NCBI RefSeq assembly: GCF_015689175.1
Contig: NZ_CP065047.1
Span: 1,736,001 to 1,800,000 of the forward strand
Source of the DNA: Mycobacterium kubicae
GTDB taxonomy: Bacteria > Actinomycetota > Actinomycetes > Mycobacteriales > Mycobacteriaceae
Direction of reading: 5' to 3'
DNA: 64,000 nt
Positions within the stretch are counted from its first letter, which is position 1, and every line of letters begins with the position of its first letter. Below the pieces are notes generated by a model, which was not told where the DNA came from, made no database searches, and worked only from the letters and a program-made list of their open reading frames with translations. Below, piece by piece: positions 38,130-46,767 of this stretch. Made by a program: the position numbers and the translations under genes.

Positions 38130-38813
38130 ATGCGTTATCTCTTGACGGCCGCCGCGTTGGCGCTTGCGGTCGTGTCGAGCTGGCCGGCGGCCGCCGCGCC
38201 GCCGTCGTGCGCCAGCCTCGGCGGATCCGTCGATCCCGGTCAGATCTGCCACTTGCACGCCACCGCGCCCACCTACACCCTCGACATGAATTTCCCGGTC
38301 GACTACCCAGACCAGCAGGCGCTGACCGACTACATCACGCAGAACCGGGACGGCTTCATCAACGTGGCGCAGGGGTCGGGCCGGCGCGACCAGCCCTACC
38401 AGTTAGAAGCGACCACCGAGCAGCGCAGCGCCGGCCAACCGCCGCACAACACCCGCAGCGTCGTGCTCAAGATGTTCCAGGACCTGGGCGGGGCGCACCC
38501 GTCCACCTGGTACAAGGCGTTCAACTACAACCTCGGCACCAAGCAGCCCATCACCTTCGACACGCTGTTCGCGCCGGGTACCAATGCGCTGGACGCCATT
38601 TTCCCGGTGGTGCAGCGCGAACTGGAACGCCAGACCGGGTTCGGGGCGGCGATCCTGCCCTCCTCGGGCCTCGACTCGACGCACTATCAGAACTTCGCCA
38701 TCACCGACGACGACCTGATCTTCTACTTCGCCCAAGGCGAGTTGCTGCCGTCGTTCGCCGGGGCCACCCAGGCGCAGGTGCCGCGCAGCGCCATCCCGCC
38801 GCTGGCGATCTAG
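38130..38813 (+). CDS. Secreted DUF3298/RsiV-like protein (TB22.2-like)
   Basis: 227 residues with a clear Sec signal peptide: MRYLLTAAALALAVVSSWPA, cleavage near AAA-PPS. The mature part has Cys residues near its N-terminus (PSCASLGG, GQICHLH) and the DUF3298 region (KAFNYNLGTKQPITFDTLF, TDDDLIFYFAQGELLPS). It matches Rv3036c (TB22.2), an exported protein. ATG 38130 follows GAGGAC. Function unknown; the family overlaps lysozyme-binding anti-sigma ectodomains, but no sigma partner is visible. Confidence 0.88.
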   Translation: MRYLLTAAALALAVVSSWPAAAAPPSCASLGGSVDPGQICHLHATAPTYTLDMNFPVDYPDQQALTDYITQNRDGFINVAQGSGRRDQPYQLEATTEQRSAGQPPHNTRSVVLKMFQDLGGAHPSTWYKAFNYNLGTKQPITFDTLFAPGTNALDAIFPVVQRELERQTGFGAAILPSSGLDSTHYQNFAITDDDLIFYFAQGELLPSFAGATQAQVPRSAIPPLAI

Positions 38814-38834
38814 CTCGGCGGTGGACCGTCCGGG

Positions 38835-40136
38835 CTAAGCCGGCGCGAAGCTGTACACCTGCCCGTCACTGGTGGCGGTGACCACCCGCCGATCGGTGCC
38901 CACAGACACCCCGACCGGAAAACCCGTGGCCGCGGGCAGCGGATAGCTGTTCACCGTCTGGCCGTTCGCAGGGTTGAAGACCAGCAGCGACATGCCCGCT
39001 CCGCCGTCATGGGCGGGGCCGGACACAACGGTGTAGCCGACGCCGCCCCCGGCCAGGCTCGATGTCGTCAGCGGCGTGACATCCTCGCGCCGCCAGGCTT
39101 GGTCGGCGTGATCTCCGGCGTCCCGGAACGCCGCCAGCCGGGTGTCGGGGCCGCCGCCGGCCACCACCAAGCCCTGCGGGGTGACCGCGGGCGGGGTTTG
39201 CGCCAAAAAGCCCAGCGGTACCGACCATTTCACTTTTCCGTCGGCGGCGTGCAGGGCCCACAACCGCTGGTCGCGGCCGTTGACATAGACGGTCTTGCCG
39301 TCGGCGGACAGCACCGGGCCGGCGATGATGCCCGCACTGACGGCGTCGCTGGTCCACTCCCGCGACAGCAGTGGGTCCTGTCCGGGGTGGTACTTGAGGC
39401 CGACCAGCGTCGCGGCCGGCGCACTCGGCTGCCAGACGCTCAGCACCACCGTCTGGCTGGCAGGCGAGTAGGCCGGGGCCGCCGCGACGGGGCAGCCGGG
39501 CCGGGCCGGTCCGCAATCGGCCAGACCGCGGGTGGCGTCGCCTGGGTCGACACCGTCGACGAGATCCAAGGCACTGCCGACCACCTCGCCGCGGTGCGCG
39601 TCGAACGCGAGCACCTGGCCGAGGTGGGTGGTGACCAGCAGGGTGCCGCCGCCCAGAAACCGCGGCGTCAACGGCATGCCGATCACCGGATGCCGCCAGC
39701 GCGTCCACTGGGTGACCGGGAAGGCGATGATCGCGCCGGGCTCACCGACATAGAGGTTGTCGAAGCCGTCGAACACCGCGCCGGCGAAGCCGCCGCCCTG
39801 GACCAGCCGCAGGCACCAGCGTTGCCTGCCGTTGTTGTTGTTCTCCCACTCCATCAGTGAGCAGCCGCCCGGAGTCTGGGCGTTGAGCGCGACATAGCCG
39901 CGCGGAGTCAGCGCCGGCGCGGCGCCCAAGCTGCCTTTGACCGACCGGGTCCAGCCCAGCGTGAGCCTGCTGGCGCCGCCGGTGGCGGTGTAGCTGCTAT
40001 TGGCGGCGTCGCCGTAGGGCGCCGACCACCCCTCGGCGGGCGCCGCTTGCACCCAGGAGTCGGTGTTGCCGCACCCGCCGAGCGCAATCGTGAGCACAGC
40101 GGCGAACACGGCCGCCTGGAGACGTCGCGCAAGCAC
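38835..40136 (-). CDS. Exported PQQ-like beta-propeller lipoprotein (Rv3035-like)
   Basis: 433 residues. GTG 40136 gives the signal peptide VLARRLQAAVFAAVLTIALG with lipobox LGGC. Repeating blade units: NNGRQRWCLRLVQGGGFAG, FDGFDNLYVGEPGAIIAF, SADGKTVYVNGRDQRLWAL, TPQGLVVAGGGPDTRLAAF and the end VVTATSDGQVYSFAPA. This is a PQQ-enzyme-type eight-bladed propeller without an obvious cofactor site, like Rv3035. The frame stays open far upstream of the start, but that stretch overlaps the divergent acyltransferase gene and lacks conservation. Confidence 0.88.
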   Translation of the reverse strand: MLARRLQAAVFAAVLTIALGGCGNTDSWVQAAPAEGWSAPYGDAANSSYTATGGASRLTLGWTRSVKGSLGAAPALTPRGYVALNAQTPGGCSLMEWENNNNGRQRWCLRLVQGGGFAGAVFDGFDNLYVGEPGAIIAFPVTQWTRWRHPVIGMPLTPRFLGGGTLLVTTHLGQVLAFDAHRGEVVGSALDLVDGVDPGDATRGLADCGPARPGCPVAAAPAYSPASQTVVLSVWQPSAPAATLVGLKYHPGQDPLLSREWTSDAVSAGIIAGPVLSADGKTVYVNGRDQRLWALHAADGKVKWSVPLGFLAQTPPAVTPQGLVVAGGGPDTRLAAFRDAGDHADQAWRREDVTPLTTSSLAGGGVGYTVVSGPAHDGGAGMSLLVFNPANGQTVNSYPLPAATGFPVGVSVGTDRRVVTATSDGQVYSFAPA

Positions 40137-40286
40137 CTCGGTTTCCCAAATCCTTCCGCGGGCGTGGCATGGGCAGCGATCGAGTACAGGTGAGGGTAAC
40201 CCGGAGTCGGTTCCCGGTCGCCGATTGCCCGGGCTGCCGCGCCCGCCATTTCGGCGCCCCGCGGCGTGCAGATAGGCTTTTCGGCC

Positions 40287-41024
40287 ATGACGAGCATGTG
40301 GGGTGCACCGCTGCATCGCCGGTGGCGCGGCTCGCGGCTGCGGGACCCGCGCCAGGCCAGATTCCTCACCGTGGCATCCCTGAAGTGGGTGCTGCGCAAC
40401 CGTGCGTACACGCCGTGGTACCTGGTCCGCTACTGGCGGCTGCTGAAGTTCAAGCTGGCCAACCCGCACATCATCACCCGCGGCATGGTGTTCATCGGCA
40501 AAGGGGTGGAAATCCATGCCACGCCCGAACTGGCGCAGCTCGAGATCGGTCGCTGGGTGCACATCGGGGACAAGAACACCATCCGGGCTCACGAGGGATC
40601 GCTGCGGTTCGGTGACAAGGTGGTGCTCGGGCGCGACAACGTCATCAACTGCTATCTGGACATCGAACTCGGCGAATCGGTACTGATGGCTGACTGGTGC
40701 TACATCTGCGATTTCGACCATCGGATGGACGACATCACGCTGCCGATCAAAGACCAGGGCATCATCAAGAGCCCGGTGCGGATCGGTCCGGACACCTGGG
40801 TGGGCGTCAAGGTGACCGTGTTGCGCGGCACGTCGATCGGTCGCGGCTGCGTGTTGGGATCGCATGCGGTGGTGCGAGGCGTGGTGCCCGACTTCTCGAT
40901 CGCGGTCGGCGCCCCGGCCAAGGTGGTGAAGAACCGGCAGCTGTCCTGGGAGACTTCGGCGGCCCAGCGCGCGGAGCTGGCGGCGGCGCTAGCCGATATC
41001 GAACGCAAGAAGGCAGCGCACTAG
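40287..41024 (+). CDS. Hexapeptide-repeat (LbetaH) acyltransferase
   Basis: 245 residues, the Rv3034c counterpart. After a basic N-terminal helix region come left-handed beta-helix repeats: LEIGRWVHIGDKNTIRAHEG, FGDKVVLGRDNVINCYLDIE, DTWVGVKVTVLRGTSIGRGC, and the end IAVGAPAKVVKNRQ typical of serine-acetyltransferase/maltose-acetyltransferase relatives. It likely transfers an acetyl or acyl group to a sugar or lipid precursor; its neighbour Rv3032 in M. tuberculosis makes methylglucose lipopolysaccharide, which fits such a role. ATG 40287 was chosen because it begins TSMWGAPLHRRW, the conserved N-terminus. Confidence 0.92.
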   Translation: MTSMWGAPLHRRWRGSRLRDPRQARFLTVASLKWVLRNRAYTPWYLVRYWRLLKFKLANPHIITRGMVFIGKGVEIHATPELAQLEIGRWVHIGDKNTIRAHEGSLRFGDKVVLGRDNVINCYLDIELGESVLMADWCYICDFDHRMDDITLPIKDQGIIKSPVRIGPDTWVGVKVTVLRGTSIGRGCVLGSHAVVRGVVPDFSIAVGAPAKVVKNRQLSWETSAAQRAELAAALADIERKKAAH

Positions 41025-41027
41025 CCG

Positions 41028-41582
41028 CTAGCTCGGCTCGGGGTGGTCGTCGACCTTGAAGTCGAAGTTGACGTCGCCCGCGTCGACGGCGGTGACCGTC
41101 ACGTTGACGCCGTACTTCTGGGTGCCGTCGGTCAACTGGCAGCGCAGCGTCGCGCCCTCGTAGCCTTTGAGATTGTCCGGGCATGTCACCGCGTCCGGCC
41201 GCTCGCCGACCTGTTGGTACAGCTTGTCGCTGATGATGCGGGCCACCTGGTTCTTGTCGACCGTCTCCACCATGTCGAATTTGACGTCTTTGCCTTCGAC
41301 GCTGGTGACCGTCACGTTGACGTTGTAGGTGGAGTCCTTGACCTTCATCTCACAGTTTAGCTGTGCCCCGACCTTGGCCGGCAGGTCACCGGGACAGGTC
41401 ACCGATTCGGGCTTGTTGCCCGCCGCGTCTGTCATCTTGGCCGTGATCTGGCCGGCCACATCGCTTTTGCTCACCGCGTGCGACGACGACTTCCCGACCA
41501 AGAACGAACAGCCGCTCGCGCCGGCCATCAGGCCCACGGCAGCACCCGCGACCACCAACGTCCGTCCGAACGAGCAAGCCAT
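41028..41582 (-). CDS. Lipoprotein with two DUF4333 repeats (Rv3033-like)
   Basis: 184 residues. Signal peptide with lipobox GASGC (Cys25). Two tandem DUF4333 domains: SKSDVAGQITAKMTDAAGNK ... VTCPGDLPAKVGAQLNCEM and VARIISDKLYQQVGERPD ... VTCPDNLKGYEGATLRCQL, each with its paired Cys. Both repeats end in a VNVTVTSV/VNVTVTAV strand. The Rv3033 protein I recall is shorter, so this may be a repeat-expanded form. Surface exposed; function unknown. It marks the left border of the accessory island: the next M. tuberculosis neighbour, Rv3032, is found only at 63.8 kb. Confidence 0.85.
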   Translation of the reverse strand: MACSFGRTLVVAGAAVGLMAGASGCSFLVGKSSSHAVSKSDVAGQITAKMTDAAGNKPESVTCPGDLPAKVGAQLNCEMKVKDSTYNVNVTVTSVEGKDVKFDMVETVDKNQVARIISDKLYQQVGERPDAVTCPDNLKGYEGATLRCQLTDGTQKYGVNVTVTAVDAGDVNFDFKVDDHPEPS

Positions 41583-41713
41583 GTCGCCTCCCTGGCGTCA
41601 ACCAACTGTGAGTCGGCTGATAATTACATGCGAAGCTGCTTGGTGAATAGCGAATCAGCAAAACGTTTGCCGGAACCCGTGCTCCACTGAAAGGTTGACG
41701 ACTGACCGGGGCG

Positions 41714-43045
41714 CTAGCTGATGCTGCTGTACCGGCGCAGCGCTTCGGCCCGCTCGGTGCGGTGATCGATGATCGGCTCTGGATAGCCCTGGGGGCGTTG
41801 ACCTTTGAGCAAGTGAGGATCGTCGGCGTCGCTCAGTTCGGCGACCCAGCGGCGGATGTAATCGCCTGACGGGTCGAACTTCTCCGCCTGCCGGGCCGGG
41901 TTGAACACCCGGAAGTACGGTGCGGCGTCGGTGCCCGACCCCGCGCACCATTGCCAGCCGTGCTGGTTGTTGGCCATGTCGCCGTCGACCAATTGCTCCA
42001 GGAACCATTCGGCGCCCCATTGCCAGGGCAGGTGAAGATCTTTGACCAGAAACGACGCGACGACCATTCGCACCCGGTTGTGCATGAATCCGATCTCACG
42101 CAGTTGGCGCATCCCGGCGTCGACCAACGGGAATCCGGTTTCGCCCGCCTTCCAGGCTTGGAAACGCCGCTTGGCCTCATCTCCGGTGTCCATCTCTATG
42201 GAGTCGAAATCGCTGTTCCAGTTCCGCCACACGCTGGCCGGCCAGTGATACAGCACGGCTGCGTAGAAGTCGCGAAAGGCCAACTCGCGCAGATAATTTC
42301 CGGCACCACTGTGCTGCATGTCCAGCGTGCTGACCATGGTGCGTGGATGAATCGTGCCGAACTTCAGGTGCGCCGACATACGGCTGGTGCCAGGCCGATC
42401 TGGCCGGTTGCGATCTTCGGCATAGCGGTTGAGCCCGTCGCCGACAAACTCCGCCCACTGCGAAAGTGCCGCCGCCTCACCCGCGACCAGGTCGAGTGCG
42501 ACACCGGGATCTGGAATGTCGCATGGCTTGCCGTTCACGGACGCCGGGTCGATCCACCGGGCTGACTCGGCACCTGTTTGGGCCGGCGGACGCCATCCGG
42601 CGTCGCGCCAACTGTGAAAGAAGGATGTGAAGACCCGGTACGGCGTGCCATCGCTTTTCATTACGCGGCCAGGCGAAACCAGATACGGCGATCCCGTCGC
42701 GATCAGCGGCACCGAGCCGAGTGCCTGGCCGACCCGCTCGTCGCGCCGGCGCCCGAACGGCGCGAAATCCTCGGAGATGTGCACGGCTGACGCTCCAATC
42801 TCGTTGGCCAGCCGCGGGATCGCATCCGGTGGTAGCCCGCGGGTCACCAGTAGCCGGCCGTTGAGATCCTCGTCGAGCCGGCGCAAGGAATCACCCAGGA
42901 ACTGAAGCCGTCGTGGCCCCGACGAGGCCTCGAGCCGTGGGTCGAGGACGAAGCAGGCCAGAACATCGTCGGATTCGGCCGCAGCGGCCAGGGCCGGGTG
43001 ATCGTGCAATCGTAGGTCGCGGCGAAACCATAACAGTACGGACAT
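41714..43045 (-). CDS. phr: Deoxyribodipyrimidine photolyase (class I)
   Basis: 443 residues. N-terminal alpha/beta photolyase domain begins SVLLWFRRDLRLHDHPAL. The FAD-binding C-terminal domain has LRELAFRDFYAAVLYHWP, ETGFPLVDAGMRQLREIGFMHNRVRM and the signature NNQHGWQWCAGSGTDAAPYFRVFNP. It uses blue light to split cyclobutane pyrimidine dimers. M. tuberculosis lacks it as far as I recall. ATG 43045 is chosen; codons upstream belong to the TspO overlap. It is third in mmpL-tspO-phr, seven bases after tspO, and so should be controlled by the TTAA operator at 45637. Confidence 0.95.
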   Translation of the reverse strand: MSVLLWFRRDLRLHDHPALAAAAESDDVLACFVLDPRLEASSGPRRLQFLGDSLRRLDEDLNGRLLVTRGLPPDAIPRLANEIGASAVHISEDFAPFGRRRDERVGQALGSVPLIATGSPYLVSPGRVMKSDGTPYRVFTSFFHSWRDAGWRPPAQTGAESARWIDPASVNGKPCDIPDPGVALDLVAGEAAALSQWAEFVGDGLNRYAEDRNRPDRPGTSRMSAHLKFGTIHPRTMVSTLDMQHSGAGNYLRELAFRDFYAAVLYHWPASVWRNWNSDFDSIEMDTGDEAKRRFQAWKAGETGFPLVDAGMRQLREIGFMHNRVRMVVASFLVKDLHLPWQWGAEWFLEQLVDGDMANNQHGWQWCAGSGTDAAPYFRVFNPARQAEKFDPSGDYIRRWVAELSDADDPHLLKGQRPQGYPEPIIDHRTERAEALRRYSSIS

Positions 43046-43052
43046 GATTCGC

Positions 43053-43532
43053 TTAGCGGTTGAGCAGCCAGATGTGCGTGGATAGCGCGGTGGCGAAGGC
43101 GCACCATAACGGATAGGGCAGCAACGCCCGCCCCGCCCGGGGGTCGGCTTCACCGGCCCGGCGGGCCAGGTCTGCACTGCTGAGCGTGAGGGCTGCCGCG
43201 CCGACCGCCGAGGCGCCCAACTTGTGGTGAGAAAAGAACAGCCAGCTCCATCCGGCGTTGAGGATCAGATTGACGGCCAACGCTGCGGCGTACGCACGGG
43301 ACTTGTCAGGTTGTGCCGCTGTTTCGAACCGGTCGATCACCACCGCGGAGGTGCCCGCGATATCGGCGTAGAGGGTGGTCCACACCAGCGGGAAAACCGC
43401 GCCGGGCGGCTGGTACCGCGGTTTGCGCAGGCGCGCGTACCAAGCGGGGTGACGGGCTGGGCTGGCGACGCTTCCGACTCCGGCCGCCGCGGCGACGGCC
43501 AAGCTGGTACCGGCCAGAATGGATTTGTTCAC
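43053..43532 (-). CDS. tspO: TspO/MBR-family tryptophan-rich sensory protein
   Basis: 159 residues, five hydrophobic helices. Diagnostic segment: WYARLRKPRYQPPGAVFPLVWT (written here only as WYARLRKPRYQPPG), then VWTTLYADIAGT, and NLILNAGWSWLFF, HHKLGASAVGAA. TspO proteins bind porphyrins and related ligands; in Rhodobacter TspO modulates photopigment gene expression in response to light and oxygen. Start GTG 43532 overlaps the mmpL stop (GTGA). Its place between a transporter and a photolyase in a carotenoid island fits a photo-oxidative stress role, for example handling porphyrins that generate singlet oxygen. Confidence 0.93.
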   Translation of the reverse strand: MNKSILAGTSLAVAAAAGVGSVASPARHPAWYARLRKPRYQPPGAVFPLVWTTLYADIAGTSAVVIDRFETAAQPDKSRAYAAALAVNLILNAGWSWLFFSHHKLGASAVGAAALTLSSADLARRAGEADPRAGRALLPYPLWCAFATALSTHIWLLNR

Positions 43533-45616
43533 GTTGTCTCCGTTCCGGTTTGGGCTGCGCGGGATGGCCCGGCAGGGTAGGTGGGCCACCAGATGCGGTC
43601 GCCGACGAGGGCGAACAGCGCCGGGATCACGAGGGTGCGCACGACGAAGGTGTCGAGCAATACGCCAAGGCCGACGATGATGCCCAGTTGGGTCATCACG
43701 ATCAGGGGTAACACGCCGAGTACCCCGAAGACCGACGCCAAAACGACTCCCGCGCTGGTGATGACGCCCCCGGTGGCCGACACCGCGCGGATCATGCCGC
43801 TACGGGTATCGCCGTGCACCGATTCTTCGCGGGCGCGGGTCACCAGGAAGATGGTGTAGTCCACGCCGAGGGCGGCCAGGAACAAGAACGCGAATAACGG
43901 GGTGCTGTTGTCCAGGGCTGGAAATCCGAACGCATGCATGCTGACCCAGCCGCCCAGGCCCAACGCGGCCAGTGCGCCCAGAATCGTCGCGAGCAACAAC
44001 ATCGGTGGCGCCAGCGCGGAGCGCAGCAGGACGTACAACACAGCCAGGATGACGGCCAGGATCGCCGGGATCAGCACGTGCCGGTCATGGGCGGCGGCGT
44101 CGCGCACGTCGAGCGCCTGCGCGTCCGGTCCGCCCACCACGGCGTCCTGGCTGATTATGGAGACGGAATGCCTTATGGCAGAGACGGTTTGGAATGCGCG
44201 ATCCGATGACGGCGCGGCATCGATGACCACCGACCACTTGGTCAGGCCGGTATCCGACTTGCCGGCCTCGGTGACCGAGACGACGCCGGGGATAGCGCTG
44301 ATCGCCGGTGAAACCTGCTGCGCTGTCGGGGCCACGACCACCGTGGGGTTCACCAGCCCGGCCGGAAAGTGCTGGGCGACTATGTCGAATCCGGTGACCG
44401 AATCCGCCCTGACCCGAAACTGCTCGGTCTGCGACAACCCGATGCGCGTGCCCAGCAGACCGCCGGCCAACGCCGCCAGCAGCACGATTGTGGCCGCTGC
44501 CACCGGAACCGGGTGGCGGGCGACGCCGGCGGCGACGGCATGCCAAAAACCGCCCCCGTCGTTTCCCACATTGTCGTGCGGGCGCGGGACGAATGGCCAA
44601 AACAGCCGCCGACCGAACAGCGCCAGCAGCGGCGGCAAGACAACCAGCACTGACCCGGCCGCGACCAGCAGCCCGCACGCCGCCAGTGCACCCAGGCTGC
44701 GGGTGCTCGGTGTCGAGGCGAAGATGAGGGTCAAAAGGGCCAGCACCACCGTCGCATTGCTGGCCACGATCGCCGGTGCGGCCATCCGCACGGCGCGGCG
44801 CAACGCATCGCGGTGCTCGTTGTGGCGGCCGAGTTCTTGCCGATATCGCGAAATCAGAAGCAGCGCATAGTTGGTGCCCGCTCCGAAGACCAGCACGCTG
44901 GTGATGCCGGCGGTGGACCCGTCGAAGCTCAGGCCGGTCGCCGCCGCCACCGCGGTTGCCACCGCCGTTGCCACCCGATCGGCGAACGCGATGACGAGCA
45001 GGGGCACCAACCACAGCACCGGAGAGCGATACGTGACGATCAGCAGCAGCGCCACTACCGACGCGGTCACCACCAGCAGGGTGATGTTGGCGTCGGCGAA
45101 AGCGTTGGCGATGTCAGCTCCGAACGCCGGTCCGCCGGTGACATGCGCGCTCAGACCCGAGGGAAGCCCGTCGCGGGCAGCGGTGCGCAGCGCGGTGACG
45201 GCGTCACTGAGGGGCAGACCCGAAAGGTCGGCGCGGACGGGAACCAGCCCGATGCCCGCTTTGCCGTCCGCGGACACCACTGCGGGTGCCGTCGGCGCCG
45301 AGGTGCCCGGTTCGGCAACCGCGTGCATGCGATTGCGGGCTTGTTGGGTCGCGTCGAGGTCGGCAGCATCCAGCACCATGCCGTCCACCCGGCTCACCAC
45401 CAGGATGACCGGCGCCTTGTCCCCGGACGGGAACTGACGCGACAACGCGTCGGATTTCGCTGATTCGGCAGTCGTGGGCACCGATCGCGGCGCCTGACCT
45501 GCCGCGGCGTTGGCGCCGATCAGCACCATGAACACCGACGCGAAGACCACGATGCCCAGGGCGATAAGCCAGGACCGTCGGCCCGTCACCCCGGCGGCCA
45601 GACGCTCCCACAGCAC
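43529..45616 (-). CDS. MMPL/RND-family transporter of the light-protection operon
   Basis: 695 residues, shorter than classical MmpL proteins. Two RND-like halves: first loop ending near 170, then helices with SVLVFGAGTNYALLLISRYR (the usual Asp of the relay is Asn here, GTNYA); second half with FLFLAALGVDYTIFLVTRAR, where Asp-Tyr is retained. It resembles the actinobacterial MMPL exporters of about 700 residues. In carotenoid-cluster context it might export a pigment or a lipid. Start GTG 45616; promoter shared with divergent idi and covered by a TTAA operator. tspO and phr follow on the same transcript. Confidence 0.9.
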   Translation of the reverse strand: MLWERLAAGVTGRRSWLIALGIVVFASVFMVLIGANAAAGQAPRSVPTTAESAKSDALSRQFPSGDKAPVILVVSRVDGMVLDAADLDATQQARNRMHAVAEPGTSAPTAPAVVSADGKAGIGLVPVRADLSGLPLSDAVTALRTAARDGLPSGLSAHVTGGPAFGADIANAFADANITLLVVTASVVALLLIVTYRSPVLWLVPLLVIAFADRVATAVATAVAAATGLSFDGSTAGITSVLVFGAGTNYALLLISRYRQELGRHNEHRDALRRAVRMAAPAIVASNATVVLALLTLIFASTPSTRSLGALAACGLLVAAGSVLVVLPPLLALFGRRLFWPFVPRPHDNVGNDGGGFWHAVAAGVARHPVPVAAATIVLLAALAGGLLGTRIGLSQTEQFRVRADSVTGFDIVAQHFPAGLVNPTVVVAPTAQQVSPAISAIPGVVSVTEAGKSDTGLTKWSVVIDAAPSSDRAFQTVSAIRHSVSIISQDAVVGGPDAQALDVRDAAAHDRHVLIPAILAVILAVLYVLLRSALAPPMLLLATILGALAALGLGGWVSMHAFGFPALDNSTPLFAFLFLAALGVDYTIFLVTRAREESVHGDTRSGMIRAVSATGGVITSAGVVLASVFGVLGVLPLIVMTQLGIIVGLGVLLDTFVVRTLVIPALFALVGDRIWWPTYPAGPSRAAQTGTETT

Positions 45617-45636
45617 CGCGTTATTATTTCAGTTAT

Positions 45637-45656
45637 TTAAGTGTTAATCAATTTAA
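45637..45656. promoter_or_regulatory. TTAA-N3-TTAA-N5-TTAA operator, site 1 (mmpL / idi)
   Basis: TTAA blocks at 45637, 45644 and 45653 (offsets 0, 7, 16) in the 78-base divergent gap between mmpL-tspO-phr and idi-glycosyltransferase. The sequence around is AT-rich in a GC-rich genome. The same triple spacing recurs at 49792, 57715 and 57858. Probable binding site of one of the two MarR proteins of the island. Confidence 0.7.
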
Positions 45657-45694
45657 CGAAGTGTGGGTGACGGTACCAACGAGGAGCAGGCAGT

Positions 45695-46756
45695 ATGGAG
45701 TTTGTGGACGGGCGGCCCGGCGAGCACGGGAGGATGAAGACGCGCAAGCGCCGGCACATCGACGTGTGCCTTGCCGAGCAGGTGAACTACGTCGGGCTGA
45801 CCACGGGCCTGGAACGCTATGCGTTGCCCTACAACGCGTTGACGCAGACCAGCCTCGACGACATCGATGTGTCCACCACTTTCCTGGGTAAACGCCTGCA
45901 CGCGCCGGTGTTGATCGGCGCCATGACCGGTGGTGCGGAACTGTCGGGCACCATCAACCGCAACTTGGCCGCGGCGGCCCACCAGTTGGGTCTCGGGATG
46001 ATGCTGGGCTCCCAGCGCATCATGCTGGACAGCGCGTTGGGGGAGCAAGCCGCCGCCAGTTTCACGGTGCGAGACGTTGCGCCGGATATCTTGTTGTTCG
46101 GCAACATCGGCTTGTCTCAGGTGACGAAGGCCGCCGTCGACCACGTCGCCAAGGCGCTCGACCGAGTCGGTGCCGATGTCCTTGCGGTGCATACCAATCC
46201 GCTGCAAGAGGCGATGCAGCACAACGGGGACACCAATTTCTCCGGGTCGATGGACCGGCTGCGTGAGGTGGCCGACGCATTGGATTACCCCGTCTTGTTG
46301 AAAGAGGTCGGTCACGGGATCGGTGCCGCGGCCGTCGCTGCGCTCACCGCCGACGACGCCGAAATACCCGTCGCGGCAATCGATGTCGCCGGGGCCGGCG
46401 GCACGTCGTGGTCACGGGTCGAACAATTCGTCCGGTACGGGGAGCTGCGTTACCCCGACTTGGCCGACTGGGGTATTCCCACGGCGCGGGCACTCGTGGA
46501 GGTGCGTGCGGCGCTGCCCGACATCCCGTTGGTCGCCTCCGGTGGCATTCGCACGGGTATGGACGCCGCGAAGGCCGTAGCGCTAGGCGCCGATGTCGTG
46601 GCGATCGCCCGACCGCTGCTCGCCGCCGCTATCGAATCCGTTGCTGCCGTAGTGGATTGGCTGGAGCCTTTCATCGAAGAGCTTCGGGTCTGTCTGCACG
46701 GCTGCGGTGCGCAAGATCTGCGCGCGTTGAGCAATGTCCAGTTGAGTGGCGTGTAG
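45695..46756 (+). CDS. idi: Type 2 isopentenyl-diphosphate delta-isomerase
   Basis: 353 residues of the FMN-dependent type 2 IPP isomerase (Fni). Signatures: [84 protein letters not shown] and [20 protein letters not shown]. It interconverts IPP and DMAPP, supplying the primer for GGPP synthesis. Start ATG 45695 follows GAGGAG. It is first in a two-gene unit with a glycosyltransferase and divergent from mmpL-tspO-phr with a TTAA operator between. Its presence in the island points to demand for isoprenoid precursor during pigment synthesis. Confidence 0.95.
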   Translation: MEFVDGRPGEHGRMKTRKRRHIDVCLAEQVNYVGLTTGLERYALPYNALTQTSLDDIDVSTTFLGKRLHAPVLIGAMTGGAELSGTINRNLAAAAHQLGLGMMLGSQRIMLDSALGEQAAASFTVRDVAPDILLFGNIGLSQVTKAAVDHVAKALDRVGADVLAVHTNPLQEAMQHNGDTNFSGSMDRLREVADALDYPVLLKEVGHGIGAAAVAALTADDAEIPVAAIDVAGAGGTSWSRVEQFVRYGELRYPDLADWGIPTARALVEVRAALPDIPLVASGGIRTGMDAAKAVALGADVVAIARPLLAAAIESVAAVVDWLEPFIEELRVCLHGCGAQDLRALSNVQLSGV

Positions 46757-46767
46757 GTGTTCGCGAC

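Noticed and set aside
40137..40865. Upstream extension of the beta-propeller lipoprotein to a 676-residue protein
   Set aside because: The extension is antisense to the hexapeptide acyltransferase gene and precedes a clear signal peptide with lipobox, so the frame is merely open.
41583..41713. Possible insertion-sequence or attachment site at the left island border
   Set aside because: I looked for inverted or direct repeats shared with the right border near 63.8 kb and saw none by eye; no transposase or integrase gene is present.
46408..46767. N-terminal extension of the glycosyltransferase into idi
   Set aside because: It is a shadow frame of the isomerase; the GT-B fold begins right after GTG 46768.
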